A stretch of DNA of 64,000 nucleotides from Capitulum mitella (taxonomy: Eukaryota; Arthropoda; Thecostraca; Pollicipedomorpha; Pollicipedidae): NCBI GenBank assembly GCA_030062745.1, contig CP099841.1:14030970-14094969 (forward strand). Direction: 5' to 3'. A model generated the notes under the pieces. The model had not been told where the DNA came from. It did not search any database and saw only the letters and a list, made by a program, of their open reading frames with translations. A program made the position numbers and the translations under genes. Shown here piece by piece: positions 45,617 through 57,149 of the stretch; positions within the stretch are counted from its first letter, which is position 1, and each line of letters begins with the position of its first letter.

Positions 45617-47813
45617 AAAATAAAAAGCAGATCCCACGTCATTTGTGAGATGGCTGCGTAGCCACTCAGAACCCTTCAGGTCTCCGTCGTCTCCATCATA
45701 ATTGTTCGTCTTTTACGCGCAAGGTTAAGATGGGTCTCTGCGTTTGCCGTTCGCCAGCCTTGAGAAAATCAATAGTGACTATGGTCGTATTCAGCACTTC
45801 CGAAACTCTTCCGCCAGAACCAAATATTTCCATTTTCAAAACTTACACAAATACTTGCTACCGGCAAACTTTCAGTCATCGGGATCCTGTATGACAAACA
45901 TTGTAAATAACTGCAAAACGAAAACCATATGCCCCTTCTTCATTTTGCGTGGTATTCATGGAGGTGCAGGTGCATAGGGTCCCGCAAAGGGTTTTCGAAT
46001 GCTGTCTGAATCTGCGATTGACGAACCGTTCCTGATTTTGGCCACTGCATCATTGGATGTCGTCTAGGTTCACTGGAATCGGGCTGTCGTTCTGAAAACG
46101 ATTAATGTCCCTTTCCCAGAATTGATGCAAAGTTTATCACGCGGTTGCGCCATTGTCTGGACGACATTCGGCCTTCAAATTACATTTCCATGACGCCAAT
46201 GCCAAAGGGTGTCCAATGCGATATTCGTGGTTTGAGCATTTCTTCCTGCGCAATGAATGTCCAAACGCTTTTTTTAAATGCATTTTTCCACAGTCTGAAA
46301 CTATGTATTGCAGCCAGGCCGTCGGTTGGGAGGTATGATATGCGGTCGCATCTAGATATCGTACCATAGTTATGTATACGCCCTTGGGAAGTCTTGCCCT
46401 TATTTCACTAATCCATAACAAAATGGAAATGGAACTCGATGTTTTTTTTTAAGTAATTTCACCCGTTTTGGATTGTTCGACATTGCAGTTAAGGGACAAG
46501 AAACATTATCTAATGTCCGACTTTTTCGCATTATTTTCAAAAGAACATTTACAGTTGGAATGCATGTGGTCTCAGAGTAAGGAGATTGAAATTAACCGTT
46601 CAGTTCATTTTTTGCTGCTGTAGCTCTAGTGCAGTGATTTGCTTCATGAGATGCATTCATCATTTCGTCATTGTCGCTCAGGTTGTCCCATTGAGAGCAA
46701 GGTTGTCCAGCAGGTGTTTAGTTTTGCGGAACGAAACGATAAGGATTTTTGAAATACATTACTTCGCAGCATTGTTACACTCATACATTCCCCAACATGG
46801 CAAAATATATTACGTCCTCTGAAACACTTCGCAACTCTGTTGAGAGTCCATCCGACAGCACATTCGGCCAGAGGACCACAAAGGAGGTTCCGGGCCTGCA
46901 GTGAGCCGAAGAAGCCCCCTCCCCTCCTCCCCGCGCTCTCCGAGGATTGACGACGCGATGTCCCAGACGAAAGAGCCACCGTATCATTAATGGGAGTGCT
47001 CTATTGGCGCACATCACGCGGCGTCGAACAGAAGAGCCCGACGAGGAGAAACTAACCACACAAACTGAAAACAAACGTTAAAACTTTGCTGCGGACGCTG
47101 CTTATCGCAAAAGTTGTGTAACCGTGCCAAGACAAATGTTCCCTTGTCTTTACGTTGTTTCCGTTTTATCACATCTTGGTTTGCGAGTTACTGATGCTCG
47201 TCCATTCATGGAAACTGTGACGCTCTGGTACTGTGCATTTCTGAAATGAATACAAAAGCGGTTTGACTGGATAACTGGGTAATTGGGTAACCGGGCAATT
47301 GCGGTAGAACGGGTAAGGTCATTTGTCATCCTCGCGCATGGGGAACTCAATGTATGTACTTTCATTGATTCCCACTTTTAGCCGTTTGGAGGCCTCGGGC
47401 GTACCTGGACAAAATTTTTTGAAGCAGTGACTTATCCAGTGTCCCGAACGTAGGATCTCTTGTAGGAATGTATTCTCTCTAATTCTCTGTAGGATGTATT
47501 TTTGCCACTAATCATTTTTTCAGATAGTCTTGCCTGAATGGGCCAGTTTCAAACATCGTGAGGCGGGCAATGGTTGCTATATTTAAGCAACATCAATGTC
47601 GGACCCAAGAAATCAAAATGAAGGAAGTGGTGAATGTAATCTGCTGAAAGCGTCACGGTTTATTCAGGAAAGCAAACTGTTTTACTCATCTTTACGTTTT
47701 TTTTTTCTTTATTTTATGTTTCCGGGGCCAGTAAATGGCAATGCATTTGTCAACATCGGCGTTCTCCGCATCTTCGCTCTATATCTTTGTCGGGTTGAAG
47801 CCAGTAGTGTAAA
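45617..47813. other. No feature recognised
   Basis: 46905-46945 is a short GC-rich segment. No domain, array or element end is recognised. Confidence 0.3.
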
Positions 47814-47900
47814 TCATTGGCATGTGTGAAGCGAAGTCAGAAGTCATTGGCATGTGTGAAGCGAAGTCAGAAGTCATTGGCATGTGTGAAGCGAAGTCAG
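47814..47900 (+). repeat. 30-bp tandem repeat (about 3 units)
   Basis: The unit contains CATGTGTGAAGCGAAGTCAG, at 47821, 47851 and 47881. The copies are identical, so this is recent. The period is divisible by three, so an open frame (ACVKRSQKSL repeated) runs through it. That frame has no other support. Confidence 0.95.
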
Positions 47901-49133
47901 CACTTTTTCCTGCAAAAGATGTCGTTCTTTATTAATTTCCTAGCATTTGAAAACATTCAGATGTTGAGTAGAATGGCTTTTAGCACGCAGGAACCACTTA
48001 TGCATAGGCGTTAGATTACTCACTGTGATATCCCCTGCATCTGCCCTTGGCAGTCTCCAGTTGTTTTATAAATCATACCGGCCCTGTGCTGAAATCAAAG
48101 TATTACCATGCCTTAGTTTGCAGCGTCAATAACTGAGCAAGCAATCTCACGTCTAATTAACCCCAAAATGGCCTGCTTGCCTCCAAGAAGCGCATTCTGA
48201 ACCCTGGCCTTGTCATTTTCAGGAGTTAAGATTTTGGTGCAATGTGTAAGAAAACACTTAAAAAATCCCTAAATTTCAGTGCGATATCGCATAGGGTTTG
48301 GCTTTGGCAGCAGAAAACCCCTGGGCATAGTGTTCAATTCGACACTTGCTGTAAAATAAGGTTGAACGTTGACGACTAAGGTAACTGCACTCTGTATTGG
48401 TCGAAATTTTCGAGTCAGGCCGTGTAGACGAACGGCAACGTCTGATTCATCTATCGACGACGAGCTGTGAAAAACACAATTGGAAATGACATGTATAACG
48501 GGCTGACATCAGGATGATGGAAATGTGGGCGTCGTCGCCATAAATCGAGCGCCAACTTTTCTCGTCAATTCGAGCAACGTTTTCTCCCATGCGAATGGCC
48601 TACAGCTGGGAGGGAAAGGAAACCATCAAGCTGACTAATGGTCTCTGTGCTTCTTTCTTCGCTGAAGCCTTGAAGGGGCGGATCTTTTCGGCGCTACATT
48701 AGGCGTTCATCACTCTGATGGTATTACAGCAGCGTCGATACCACTATTGTTGTTGGTGCCATAAGGCTCAGAAGCTCTCAAACAGAACCCAGATAAATTT
48801 CCAGGGTGAAGTTAAGAGATTGCACGCAGTCTGCTTAATCAAGATATCACTTAAGGCAATGTCGATGCCAAACCTCTCCAAACAGGTATATTTTAATATG
48901 ACATCCGCAGTATTTGCGTAGAATTTTCAGCGCATGAAGCTCGTAGCAAAATGGAGATTAGTAAGTGCCAAAAATACTACAAACATAACTTCCACCATGG
49001 AAATCGCTATCAGATTCACCCAGGAAAAAATTGTTGGTTTTTGTTCGTATCATTAGCAAAAACGAACCACTCTTTGTGTGCCTTGTAGTCGTCATCCTCA
49101 GCAAGGTGTTCTTCGCTCGCTTATTAGGACACT
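47901..49133. other. No feature recognised
   Basis: No gene, array or element end is seen. Confidence 0.3.
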
Positions 49134-50345
49134 TTAGCCGTCGTCCGGTGGGACCATTTTTACAAACTCGCCCGGCGGGGATTCTGAAACGCACCCCCCG
49201 CCACAAACTTTTGAACAAAGAGAGACAGAGCAATGAGGCAAACATTAGTACGTTGCTCGTCACATAAGCAACTCAGTGACATCCGAGTTTGTGGTTTTAT
49301 GTCAACATGTGACCTCCCAGGTCACGCCAATTACCTCAAAGCTGCCATGTCAGAATATGTCGAAGTTTTCCTAGCAATATAGTTTCCGAAGTCATAAAAA
49401 TACATCAATTCCGTATGCACCAATGTGTTGGTCATTGTCTTTGTTATCAGGATATATATCAGGTCGCGAAAATATCATCGTAACTTGAATTTCCAATGGG
49501 AGGCACGATAGTCCCACCGCACTTTTGCCTGGTTACAGGTCAAACAAACGACGACACGCGTGCCAGAATTGGTTTTCCTCGGGCTAGGAAGGGCTTGCCT
49601 ATTTAGGAGCAACGGCCACCTTAGTTCCCAAGATCACCGCCAGGGGCGCCCGTTTCGTTTCACGGAAATCGTTCCTTGCCAAAACCACTCGAGCTAGAGC
49701 CGCCAGATTTGGTGTGCAGGTAGGCGGGCAACGGTCTATCCCAGCATATAGCTGTGATGGCCGGTATATTTGCTCAAAATCACCGCTAGGGGTGCAATCG
49801 AATTTCGGATTTTAGAATTTTCGCATTTCTCTGACCAAGCGTGGCCTTGACCTGAAAATTGGCTTTGCGTTACGTCAAACGATGTTCGTCCAAATAATGC
49901 CGGCATGGTGGGTCGTAAAAAAGCATTCTTGCAAGTGTATGTATCATTTATCTGATATACAAAACTACAATCGCGTTTGATGCCAACGTCTGATATTCAC
50001 GTTTGACTTAGTTTGATCTCTGATGACCTGACCCTTCCCATACACTAAGATCAGGTCACTGACAGCAACATTGATAAAAAAGATATGAAACACAACATTG
50101 TAATGCCTTATTTCCAATAAATAAAATGTATTGTTCGATATGGTTAAAAACACAACTGACATGGCCTTGACAAAAGGGTCCCAGGTCGAGACACATTGCA
50201 TGAAAAATTCTGAAAATTCTATCCAAGGTATATAAATGTCAACGATTCAGCTACAACAAAAATCAAAAAATTCATCTGCTGTCATTAAAAAGATATTAAA
50301 GAAAAGTCGTAGTGGGGTTCCAAAACGACTCCGGGCGAGGGTTAA
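49134..50345. mobile_element. TTAA element, family 3, copy 1
   Basis: The left end TTAGCCGTCGTCCGGTGGGA (TTAA mutated to TTAG, 49134-49137) is followed by ACTCGCCCGGCGGGGATTCT. The right end is CCGGGCGAGGGTTAA (TTAA 50342-50345). Over the full length it matches the reverse complement of 52860-54100. Landmarks: AACAAAGAGAGACAGAGCAA at 49214, GCCACCTTAGTTCCCAAGAT at 49616, and the AACACAACTGACATGGCC block at 50149. It is 1212 bp with no transposase. Confidence 0.82.
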
Positions 50346-51470
50346 CACCATGGCGTGTATACGAGAGAAGTACTCAGAACAAGGTTCAAACGAATGTTTG
50401 ACAAGGCTGTATAAGAAGGGGAAATGAGTTAGTATTAGTTACGAACAAGTTTAACACTTGGATCACAACCCACTGAGAAAGGCATATCCAACGTTTGACT
50501 GGCTTCAGGGAAGCATAAATATCCTGGTCATTTCACACTGCTCAAATTTAGGTGGAGCCATGAAAAACTGATACATTTCCAACGGTTTTCGATTGTACTA
50601 TTGTTGACTGACTTTGCTTTCCTGGTATAAAGACACCTTGCCATGACGGGGAAACGCATTTTAATTTGCCGCCACAGTATCGCTGACTGACTAAAATATA
50701 CCTGGACCTAAATGTACTAAGTTTAAAAAACAGCAGTAAGTCTTGTAATTCATTGCTGCTGAGTGGGCAACGGCTCAAGGACAGTCGTCAGCCAGACAGC
50801 GAGCATGAAAAAGCAGTGGCCACAACCAGCTTCATAGCAGGGCAGACTAGAAACCACGACCCGGACATGGTCACCAGTAAGATTTTGACCGAGCGCTTAT
50901 TTCGAGGGAAAATAATCGTAGTAGTGGTTACATCGCGCTTCAAATGCAATACTGATAAGTACTACTTACCATTTCAGCCGAAAAAACCCGAAACACACAT
51001 TATTTCCCCCGAAACAGATTGCGTCGTCACGGGTATGCCAACCGCCAGATGCTCGCTTAGGGATTTTTGACGTTTCTGCGTTAAATAGTTTGTTTACGTG
51101 AGATCTCGACGCTGATTGGTTGTGGGTCGGACTCAAGGACCAATCAAGAGTAATAAAAAAGGTTCGGGAAATAACTAATGTGATATAAATTATCTTTAAA
51201 ATAAAAGAAGTTAGCCGTTGTAATAATAATTGTAATTATTATAATAATAATTATTATTATTATAAAACAATAATATTAATAACAACCAACAATAATAATA
51301 AAAAAGTAAAAATGCTACAAAGATGGAAAAGTGAAGTTGCGATTTCAAAAATACAAAAAAAAAAACAGTGAAATCAAATATCTGAAAAAGAAATCACGCA
51401 ACAAAACCGGAAAATATTAGAAAGTGAAATAAAACAATAAATAAAAATTTACCCTGACCTAACATAGTAA
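50346..51470. other. Mostly featureless; AT-rich from 51180
   Basis: 50346-51180 shows nothing recognisable. 51190-51450 is AT-rich with (AAT)n-like runs (TAATAATAATTATTATTATT at 51241-51262, partly palindromic), leading into the telomere-like array. Confidence 0.35.
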
Positions 51471-51530
51471 CCTAACCTAACCTAACCTAACCTAACCTAA
51501 CCTAACCCAACCTAACCTAACCTAACCTTA
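51471..51530. repeat. Interstitial telomere-like array (CCTAA/TTAGG)n
   Basis: About eleven CCTAA units, nearly perfect, decay on the right into CCTTAGCTAACCTAGCCCAG. TTAGG is the usual arthropod telomere repeat. Vertebrates and most molluscs use TTAGGG. An interstitial block could be a healed break, a fusion relic or a satellite. A mini-run GGTTAGGTTAGGTTAGG lies at 56588-56604. Confidence 0.9.
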
Positions 51531-51728
51531 GCTAACCTAGCCCAGCGCAATCCAACCTAGCAACCTAATGCAATCTAACGAGTATTAAACGTCATAATGT
51601 AATAATACTGATATCAGATATCCCAGCAATTATCTAATACAATAAAATAACGGCGTAATAATTCAGCAATTCCTTCAAGTTTAGTTTGTGGCAACAGAAT
51701 AGAATTTTCGTATATATGACGTCATTAA

Positions 51729-52313
51729 TTGCTTCAAGATGCATGCAGGGTCTACACATCGTTGATTTCAATAACCTTAACCTTGGCGACACTACATTTT
51801 CCGCCGCGGAATAATGTTGTTCTCCGCCAGTCGACTGCAGCACGGTGTTATTGTGTGGTACGTTATCGTTACGATTTTGTCGTTATTTTTTTAGAAAATC
51901 AAGTAGTGGAAAGTATGGTTAGAAACAGGATGATACATTCTTTACATTGGTGGCAATTATACAAAGGACTGATTGCGATTTCGTCGGGCAGAAACTTACC
52001 GCTAGCCACTCTTTCTATTTGTCAGCATGAGCTGCTAATCTATATAGCACTAGGCATGAAAATCAAGGAACGTGAATCCAAATCCAAACGGAAGGCATTA
52101 TGGTCACTTTTCCGACACACGGCACAGCTGAAAAAACGAGCAACAAATTGCGCTTGGATATGTGTGTACTTCGCGATGGTCCATTTAACAGTTCTGGTGT
52201 CGTTCACCTCGTCAACACCATTCAGTAATGCACAGCGCTCGCCCGCCGCCTGTTCAGCAGGCGTGCGAACGCCTTCAGGTGGGCTGCACACGTCGGTGGA
52301 TTTTGTCAACTGA
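51729..52313 (+). CDS. Unrecognised 194-codon ORF
   Basis: The frame starts MLQDACRVYTSLISITLTLA and ends GVRTPSGGLHTSVDFVN. It has a basic middle (KIKERESKSKRKALWSLFR) and a hydrophobic stretch (CAWICVYFAMVHLTVLVSF) that could be one membrane segment. No domain is recognised. An ORF this long is near the upper limit of what chance gives in 64 kb over six frames. No promoter, splice or duplicate supports it. Confidence 0.15.
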   Translation: MLQDACRVYTSLISITLTLATLHFPPRNNVVLRQSTAARCYCVVRYRYDFVVIFLENQVVESMVRNRMIHSLHWWQLYKGLIAISSGRNLPLATLSICQHELLIYIALGMKIKERESKSKRKALWSLFRHTAQLKKRATNCAWICVYFAMVHLTVLVSFTSSTPFSNAQRSPAACSAGVRTPSGGLHTSVDFVN

Positions 52314-52859
52314 CTGACTTGCAGCCCTCGAGATGATCGGTATATGGGTTGACGATGGCCATGCAACGGCTATGACGATTGCAATGGACTTCCGTTGCGC
52401 TTAAAATGTGTGAAGCAAAAAAAACGCCGGTACTGTCATTTCTTAATTTCGCAAGAGTACGGACAGACACCACATCGACATTTGGAAAGCTACCTCCTCG
52501 CAGGCGAAGCACATCAGCATGATTTAAGGTTTCTAGTCGGCTACCTCGCGTAGTTTTTTCTTTCACGAATATTCTATTTCTATGGTCAAGACTAGTAGTC
52601 TAGAAAGCACGGCGTTGAAGCCTGATGTTCAAAGAATGTTTCGCCAAATTTCCCCCCCATAGCCACAGACTTCTCTGAAAGTAGCCTGCAAGAAACTTGG
52701 GTATTATTTTCGTCACGAATGCCTGTTTTAGTCGGTGGTAATAAAAACTCTTAGGCGAAAGATACGTACAGTCATCTACAGATTGGCGTTAAAAGGTAAA
52801 TAAAATTGATCAGCCTTTTCAAGATCACAGCAGTACAATCCTGGGAAAGTTTCTCAGTG
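52314..52859. other. No feature recognised
   Basis: No gene or array is seen. A poly-C run lies at 52652-52659. Confidence 0.3.
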
Positions 52860-54100
52860 TTAACCCTCGCCGGGCGGGAGCAAGATCGCTGTACAGTTTT
52901 ACTTGAATAACTTTCTAATTTATGGGAGATCGGGATCGGGCGCCGATTTTTCCTATAGCTGAGCTTTCGAAAATTATACACTTTCACTAAAATCCTCGGA
53001 TTTTTTATGTTTTAGGTCGTCACGTGTGGTTTTTCGCGAAGACCATGTCAGTTACGTTGTTAACCAATTCAAGCTATACATTTCATTTGTTGGAAATTGG
53101 GTATTTCGATGTTGTACAGCATGTTCCTTGTATAAATCTTGTTGTTAATGACCTGATATCAGTGTACGGAAAGATTCAGGCTATCAGATGTCAAACTAGG
53201 TCAAACGTAAATATCAAGCATTGTCGTCAAACGCTATTGTAGTGTTGTGTACGGGATAAAATATATTTACATTCACAAAAAATGCCTTATTACAATCCAT
53301 CACGTCAACATTATTTTGACGAACATCGTCTAACATCATGTAAAAGCAATTCATAGGTCGAGGTCAAGATGTGCCAGAGAAATTCGAAAATTCAAAATTC
53401 GATTGCTCCTCCAACAGTGACCTTAAAAAAGTATCGCGGCCACCACAATGATATGCTAGGATAGACCGTGTACCCACCTACGTGAACTCCAAAGCTGATG
53501 GCTCTAGCTTGAGTTGTTTTCGACAAGAAGTCACTTCCGTAAAACGGCACGGGCGCCCCTGGCGGTGACCTTGGGAACTAAGGTGGCCGCGACCCCAAAT
53601 GGGCAACCCCCTCCGAGCCCGAGGAGAGCCGGTGTGCCAAGTTGGTCACTCGTATCGTTGCTCGTTTGACCTGTGACCCAACAAAGGTGTAGTGGGACTA
53701 TCATGCCTCTCACTATAAGATTTAGCTATGATGACATTTTCGTGACCTGCGACGTCAGCAACTGACCTGGACCCAAATACATTTTCCGACAGATAACACG
53801 ACGATCAACACGCTGGTTCTTATGGAATAAGTTTATCTTGGATCAATTTATTTTCAAAATTTTGGAAATTATATTTCTAAGGAAACTTCGACATATTGTG
53901 ACATAGCCACTTTGAGGCCATTACCGTGACCAAAACTGAGACAAAAGAAATTGGATACCGTTGAATTACGCACGTGACGAGCAACGCATTGCTTCTTACC
54001 GCGTTGCTCTACCTCTCTTTGTTCAAAAGATTGTGAGGGGTCGTTTTAGAATCTCCCGCCGGGCGAGGGTGTAAAAAAGGCCCCGTCGGGCAAGGGTTAG
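52860..54100. mobile_element. TTAA element, family 3, copy 2
   Basis: The left end is TTAACCCTCGCCGGGCGGGA (TTAA 52860-52863). The right end read inward is CTAACCCTTGCCCGACGGGG, with TTAA mutated to TTAG at 54097-54100. It is the inverted counterpart of 49134-50345. CGCCCCTGGCGGTGACCTTG at 53551 and TTGTTCAAAAGATTGTGAGG at 54018 are shared. A second internal GGCGAGGGTG sits 30 bp inside the right end, as in copy 1. No transposase is seen. Confidence 0.82.
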
Positions 54101-54214
54101 CTTCTCAGACATTGTGTGTCATTTGATCAGGCGCTTTCCGCTTCTCCATTTGCAAGATTGGTGTACAAAAAAAAACGCCGTGGACCTTGCTTGTCAAGGA
54201 TCTCACATCACCTT

Positions 54215-54420
54215 TTAACGCTTGTAAACTTTACACAAAACATAGAAATAGAACAAGTTTGCGATACGCAAAACCAGAATTTTGCAAAATGTTTGTAAAT
54301 TCTGCACTAGAAATAAGAACAAAAACAAGTCTGTGACGAGTGGAAGCGAAGTCCCGTTAAACATTTGTAAATTTTGCAGTAAAAACAGGAATAAAAACAA
54401 CCATGTGATGCGCAATACCA
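54215..54420. repeat. Degenerate tandem triplication, period about 69-73 bp
   Basis: Three related segments contain GCTTGTAAACTTTACAC (54221), GTTTGTAAATTCTGCAC (54290) and ATTTGTAAATTTTGCAG (54363). Each is followed by (A)AAATAGAA/AATAAGAAC, CAAG or CAAC, and TTTGCGATACGC / CTGTGACGAG / ATGTGATGCGC. Confidence 0.65.
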
Positions 54421-55161
54421 AAAGTATTTTCTGCAGTGCCAGCGAAGTTTTGGCTATCAAAGATGGCAGAGAAAATGCATATCAAAACTGTGTGAAGTCC
54501 CAGGTGGAACATCAGAGTGAGGTGTGCATAATCATAACTTGAAGGTTTCCAGTCAATACCAGTCCTTACCTCAAATCATGGCCGAAATCTTCTAAAAATT
54601 ATCGGGCTCTCGTGAGGATTTCAGACAACGTATTTTTGGTGATGGCCACAGGCCTAATGGTAATAACTCTGAGAAGACGTGATCTGGGCGCTCCCAGCCT
54701 TGTCTCAGGATCTGCAGTCATGCCTTGAACCAAATCTATTTCACTTTCGCAAGGTAAGTGGAGTGAGACACTGAACAGAAAAGCATCAGCATTTGAGGTG
54801 CATACCTTTCGCTTTTACCTTGGAAATTCTCGTGATCCTGCCAATGACGCCTTCCAAGAAATGGCCACGGCTTTCGCCTGCACCGCAACTGTTTCACGTT
54901 CAAAAATGGCGTCAGTGCAGCGGCTGGGTTTTCGTGTGCACATTGACTGTTGTTGGTTACCTGACGAAGTTTACCTTACTTGTCTGCTGTGGAATAAGAA
55001 GGCAATGTCGTCATTTTATCAGTGTACGCATATCATTGCACTCAGTCGTTAAGAGGGATTCCATTTGAAGTAACTTCAGGTCAACTTGCATTGACCAGTT
55101 ATTCGTACATAATGAAACAAACTATAAAAAGGCGTATGACCATCGTCTGTGGTACTTCTTC

Positions 55162-55457
55162 CATTTGTTTTGCTACCAATCAGTTTATTACGAATGCTGG
55201 ACATCGTCAGTTCTCTCAGTATTGGCTACGACGGATATTATACCCTGCATCACCCGAAGAAGGAAAGAAATTTAGACTGTGTGTGATTAGCTGTAGTGCA
55301 GAAAGGGCATTTGTTTTGCTACCAATCAGTTTATTACGAATGCTGGGCATCGTCAGTTCTCTCGGTGTTAGCTATGATGGATATTATACCCTGCATGACC
55401 CGAAGAACGAAAGAAGTTTAGACTGTGTGTGATTAGCCGTAGTGCAGAAAGGGCATA
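55162..55457. repeat. Tandem duplication, two units of about 147 bp
   Basis: Units start at 55162 and 55308 with CATTTGTTTTGCTACCAATC and end GTGCAGAAAGGGCAT. The copies are very similar, with a dozen or so differences, so the duplication is fairly recent. The unit length of about 150 bp recalls the arrays at 1618 and 36397, but the sequence is unrelated by eye. Confidence 0.92.
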
Positions 55458-55914
55458 CTGATAATCAAGACCCATTTTTGCAGTCGGTAGAGCAAAGATA
55501 TCTGTCATGTGAATACGTCTCCCACCGCCGACTTCGTTCATCAGTGATGCACTTTTCAGCGTCTTGAAACGGGTTGAATTGCACAGTCTAAGTTATGGAA
55601 ATGTCAGAGCAACTGCAACTATGTGCCAAAAAGTGATCCAAAACATCAGAGGGTTTTCAGCTTCTGTATCTCCCTCGTGGGCAAGGAGGTACAGTGATTG
55701 CAAACAGTACTATTCTGTTGCAAATACGTGTGAAAAATCAACATGGTTTTCCCGTGATTGCTTGTCACCCTTACCAGCGACTCATCAGCATTCTGTGTCT
55801 TTGAGCCCGCTATGCTCGGGGCTCCGAGCTACGGTTGATCTTCTTTTAGGCGAGCTTGAGCTGCACGGGCTCATGACCGAAACCCCTTAGCAACTCTGAA
55901 CTATGAAAAACAAG

Positions 55915-55997
55915 TCTGGTTGGTTACCGGACAAAATGTCGTATGGCGGAATGTCGATGGAAATAATTTCGAAAGCAAAATATGAAGTATGATAATG

Positions 55998-56051
<54 letters not shown>

Positions 56052-57010
56052 AGCATAAATAATGATTTCAAAACATGAAAGAAAAATAAAATGTCGTACA
56101 GGATAAATACCGGCCAATGTGAATATCGAACCATGGAGCATATAGAACCTCACAATATCGAGTAATGATAAACATCAAATTGGGATATTTATTGGAATAG
56201 AAAAACATCCTGGGACAAAATATCAAATGGGAAAATAACGAAAGAAAAATGTTGAACAGCAAAAATGATGACCATGATCATCGGGGAAATGGCAAAATGT
56301 CAACTGGCAAAATATCATCAGAAGAGCGGAAGGTGTGGTGCAGGAAAGGACATAGAAGGCCAACTTCTTCGGTTTGTCCTAAGAGTAGTAGTCAGTTCGC
56401 CGTAGCTGAAGTGATCGGTTTGTCGTATGAGTAGTTATCGGTTTTCCTCAGTCAGAAAATTCTGTTCTCCGTTGGCGTAGTAATTGTTTTGTCCCACGCG
56501 TTTTGATTGCTTTGCCGTAGACATAGCAATCGGTTTGCCATAGGCGTTGCAATCGGTTTGCCGAAGAGTAGTAATCGGCTTATCTTAATGGTTAGGTTAG
56601 GTTAGGATTGTTTACCTTTATGATAAGCAGTATTGCCATATGTCCTTGACTGCGGTATAAAAACTTGACCCTGTCTGCAACAATATACGTTGCCGTTATT
56701 ATTCTGTCCGTTTTTAATCCGTTTACTGCATGCTGTCAGTCGATATTTTACTCATATCGTAAATAGCACGCTGATATTTATCTATTTGATATTTCCGCTT
56801 CATATTTTACGTTTCATATTTTTGGCATTCGATATTCCGTCCATCGAAATTTTCCCTTCCAATATTTATCCCTGTTCGATATTTTATGTAAAACATTTTC
56901 CCGTTCGATGTTTGTACCATATTTACCACGTTCGACAGTTTGCGTTCGATATCTTGCTTTTGATATATTTTCATTCAATATTCCGCCATACATTATTTTT
57001 TGGTTCTGTA
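55915..57010. mobile_element. Foldback-like element with satellite-built inverted arms
   Basis: The left arm (about 55925-56310) and right arm (about 56740-57005) are inverted copies of a degenerate satellite of about 20-23 bp with core RAAAATRTCGAACGG. The outer ends share GTATGGCGGAAT: 55941-55952, and inverted at 56982-56993. The left arm is interrupted by a (TA)n run. The spacer (56330-56590) holds another tandem pattern of 22-23 bp (GCAATCGGTTTGCCATAGGC). Long inverted repeats made of short tandem units are the hallmark of Drosophila FB-type foldback elements. No transposase is seen. Confidence 0.55.
56001..56049. repeat. (TA)n microsatellite
   Basis: About 24 AT units inside the left arm of the foldback-like element. 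Confidence 0.95.
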
Positions 57011-57149
57011 GTCCGTCTAGTAGGGGACTGTCTCCTGAAAAGCAATCGTAATTTCAGAGAACGAGCAAATTAGCAGCCGATGTGTGGCATCTAAGTCCAA
57101 CATAATTGTTTGGCATGTTTCCATCCAGGTGAGATGGTGCAAATGCTAT

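Larger units (their letters stand above)
54101..55914. other. Region with two local tandem duplications, no gene recognised
   Basis: It contains the arrays at 54215-54420 and 55162-55457. The remaining sequence shows no domain. Short frames such as 54282-54542 (two CKFC motifs) follow the tandem unit rather than a recognisable protein. Confidence 0.3.

Noticed and set aside
47596-47829. Plus-strand frame MSDPRNQNEGSGECNLLKAS as a small gene
   Set aside because: It has no recognisable domain or splice signals. It has ordinary chance length and lies next to a minisatellite.
54282-54542. CKFC...H-containing frame resembling the start of a Nanos-type zinc finger
   Set aside because: The two CKFC motifs come from a tandem DNA repeat. 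The second C2HC half and the spacing of the family are missing.
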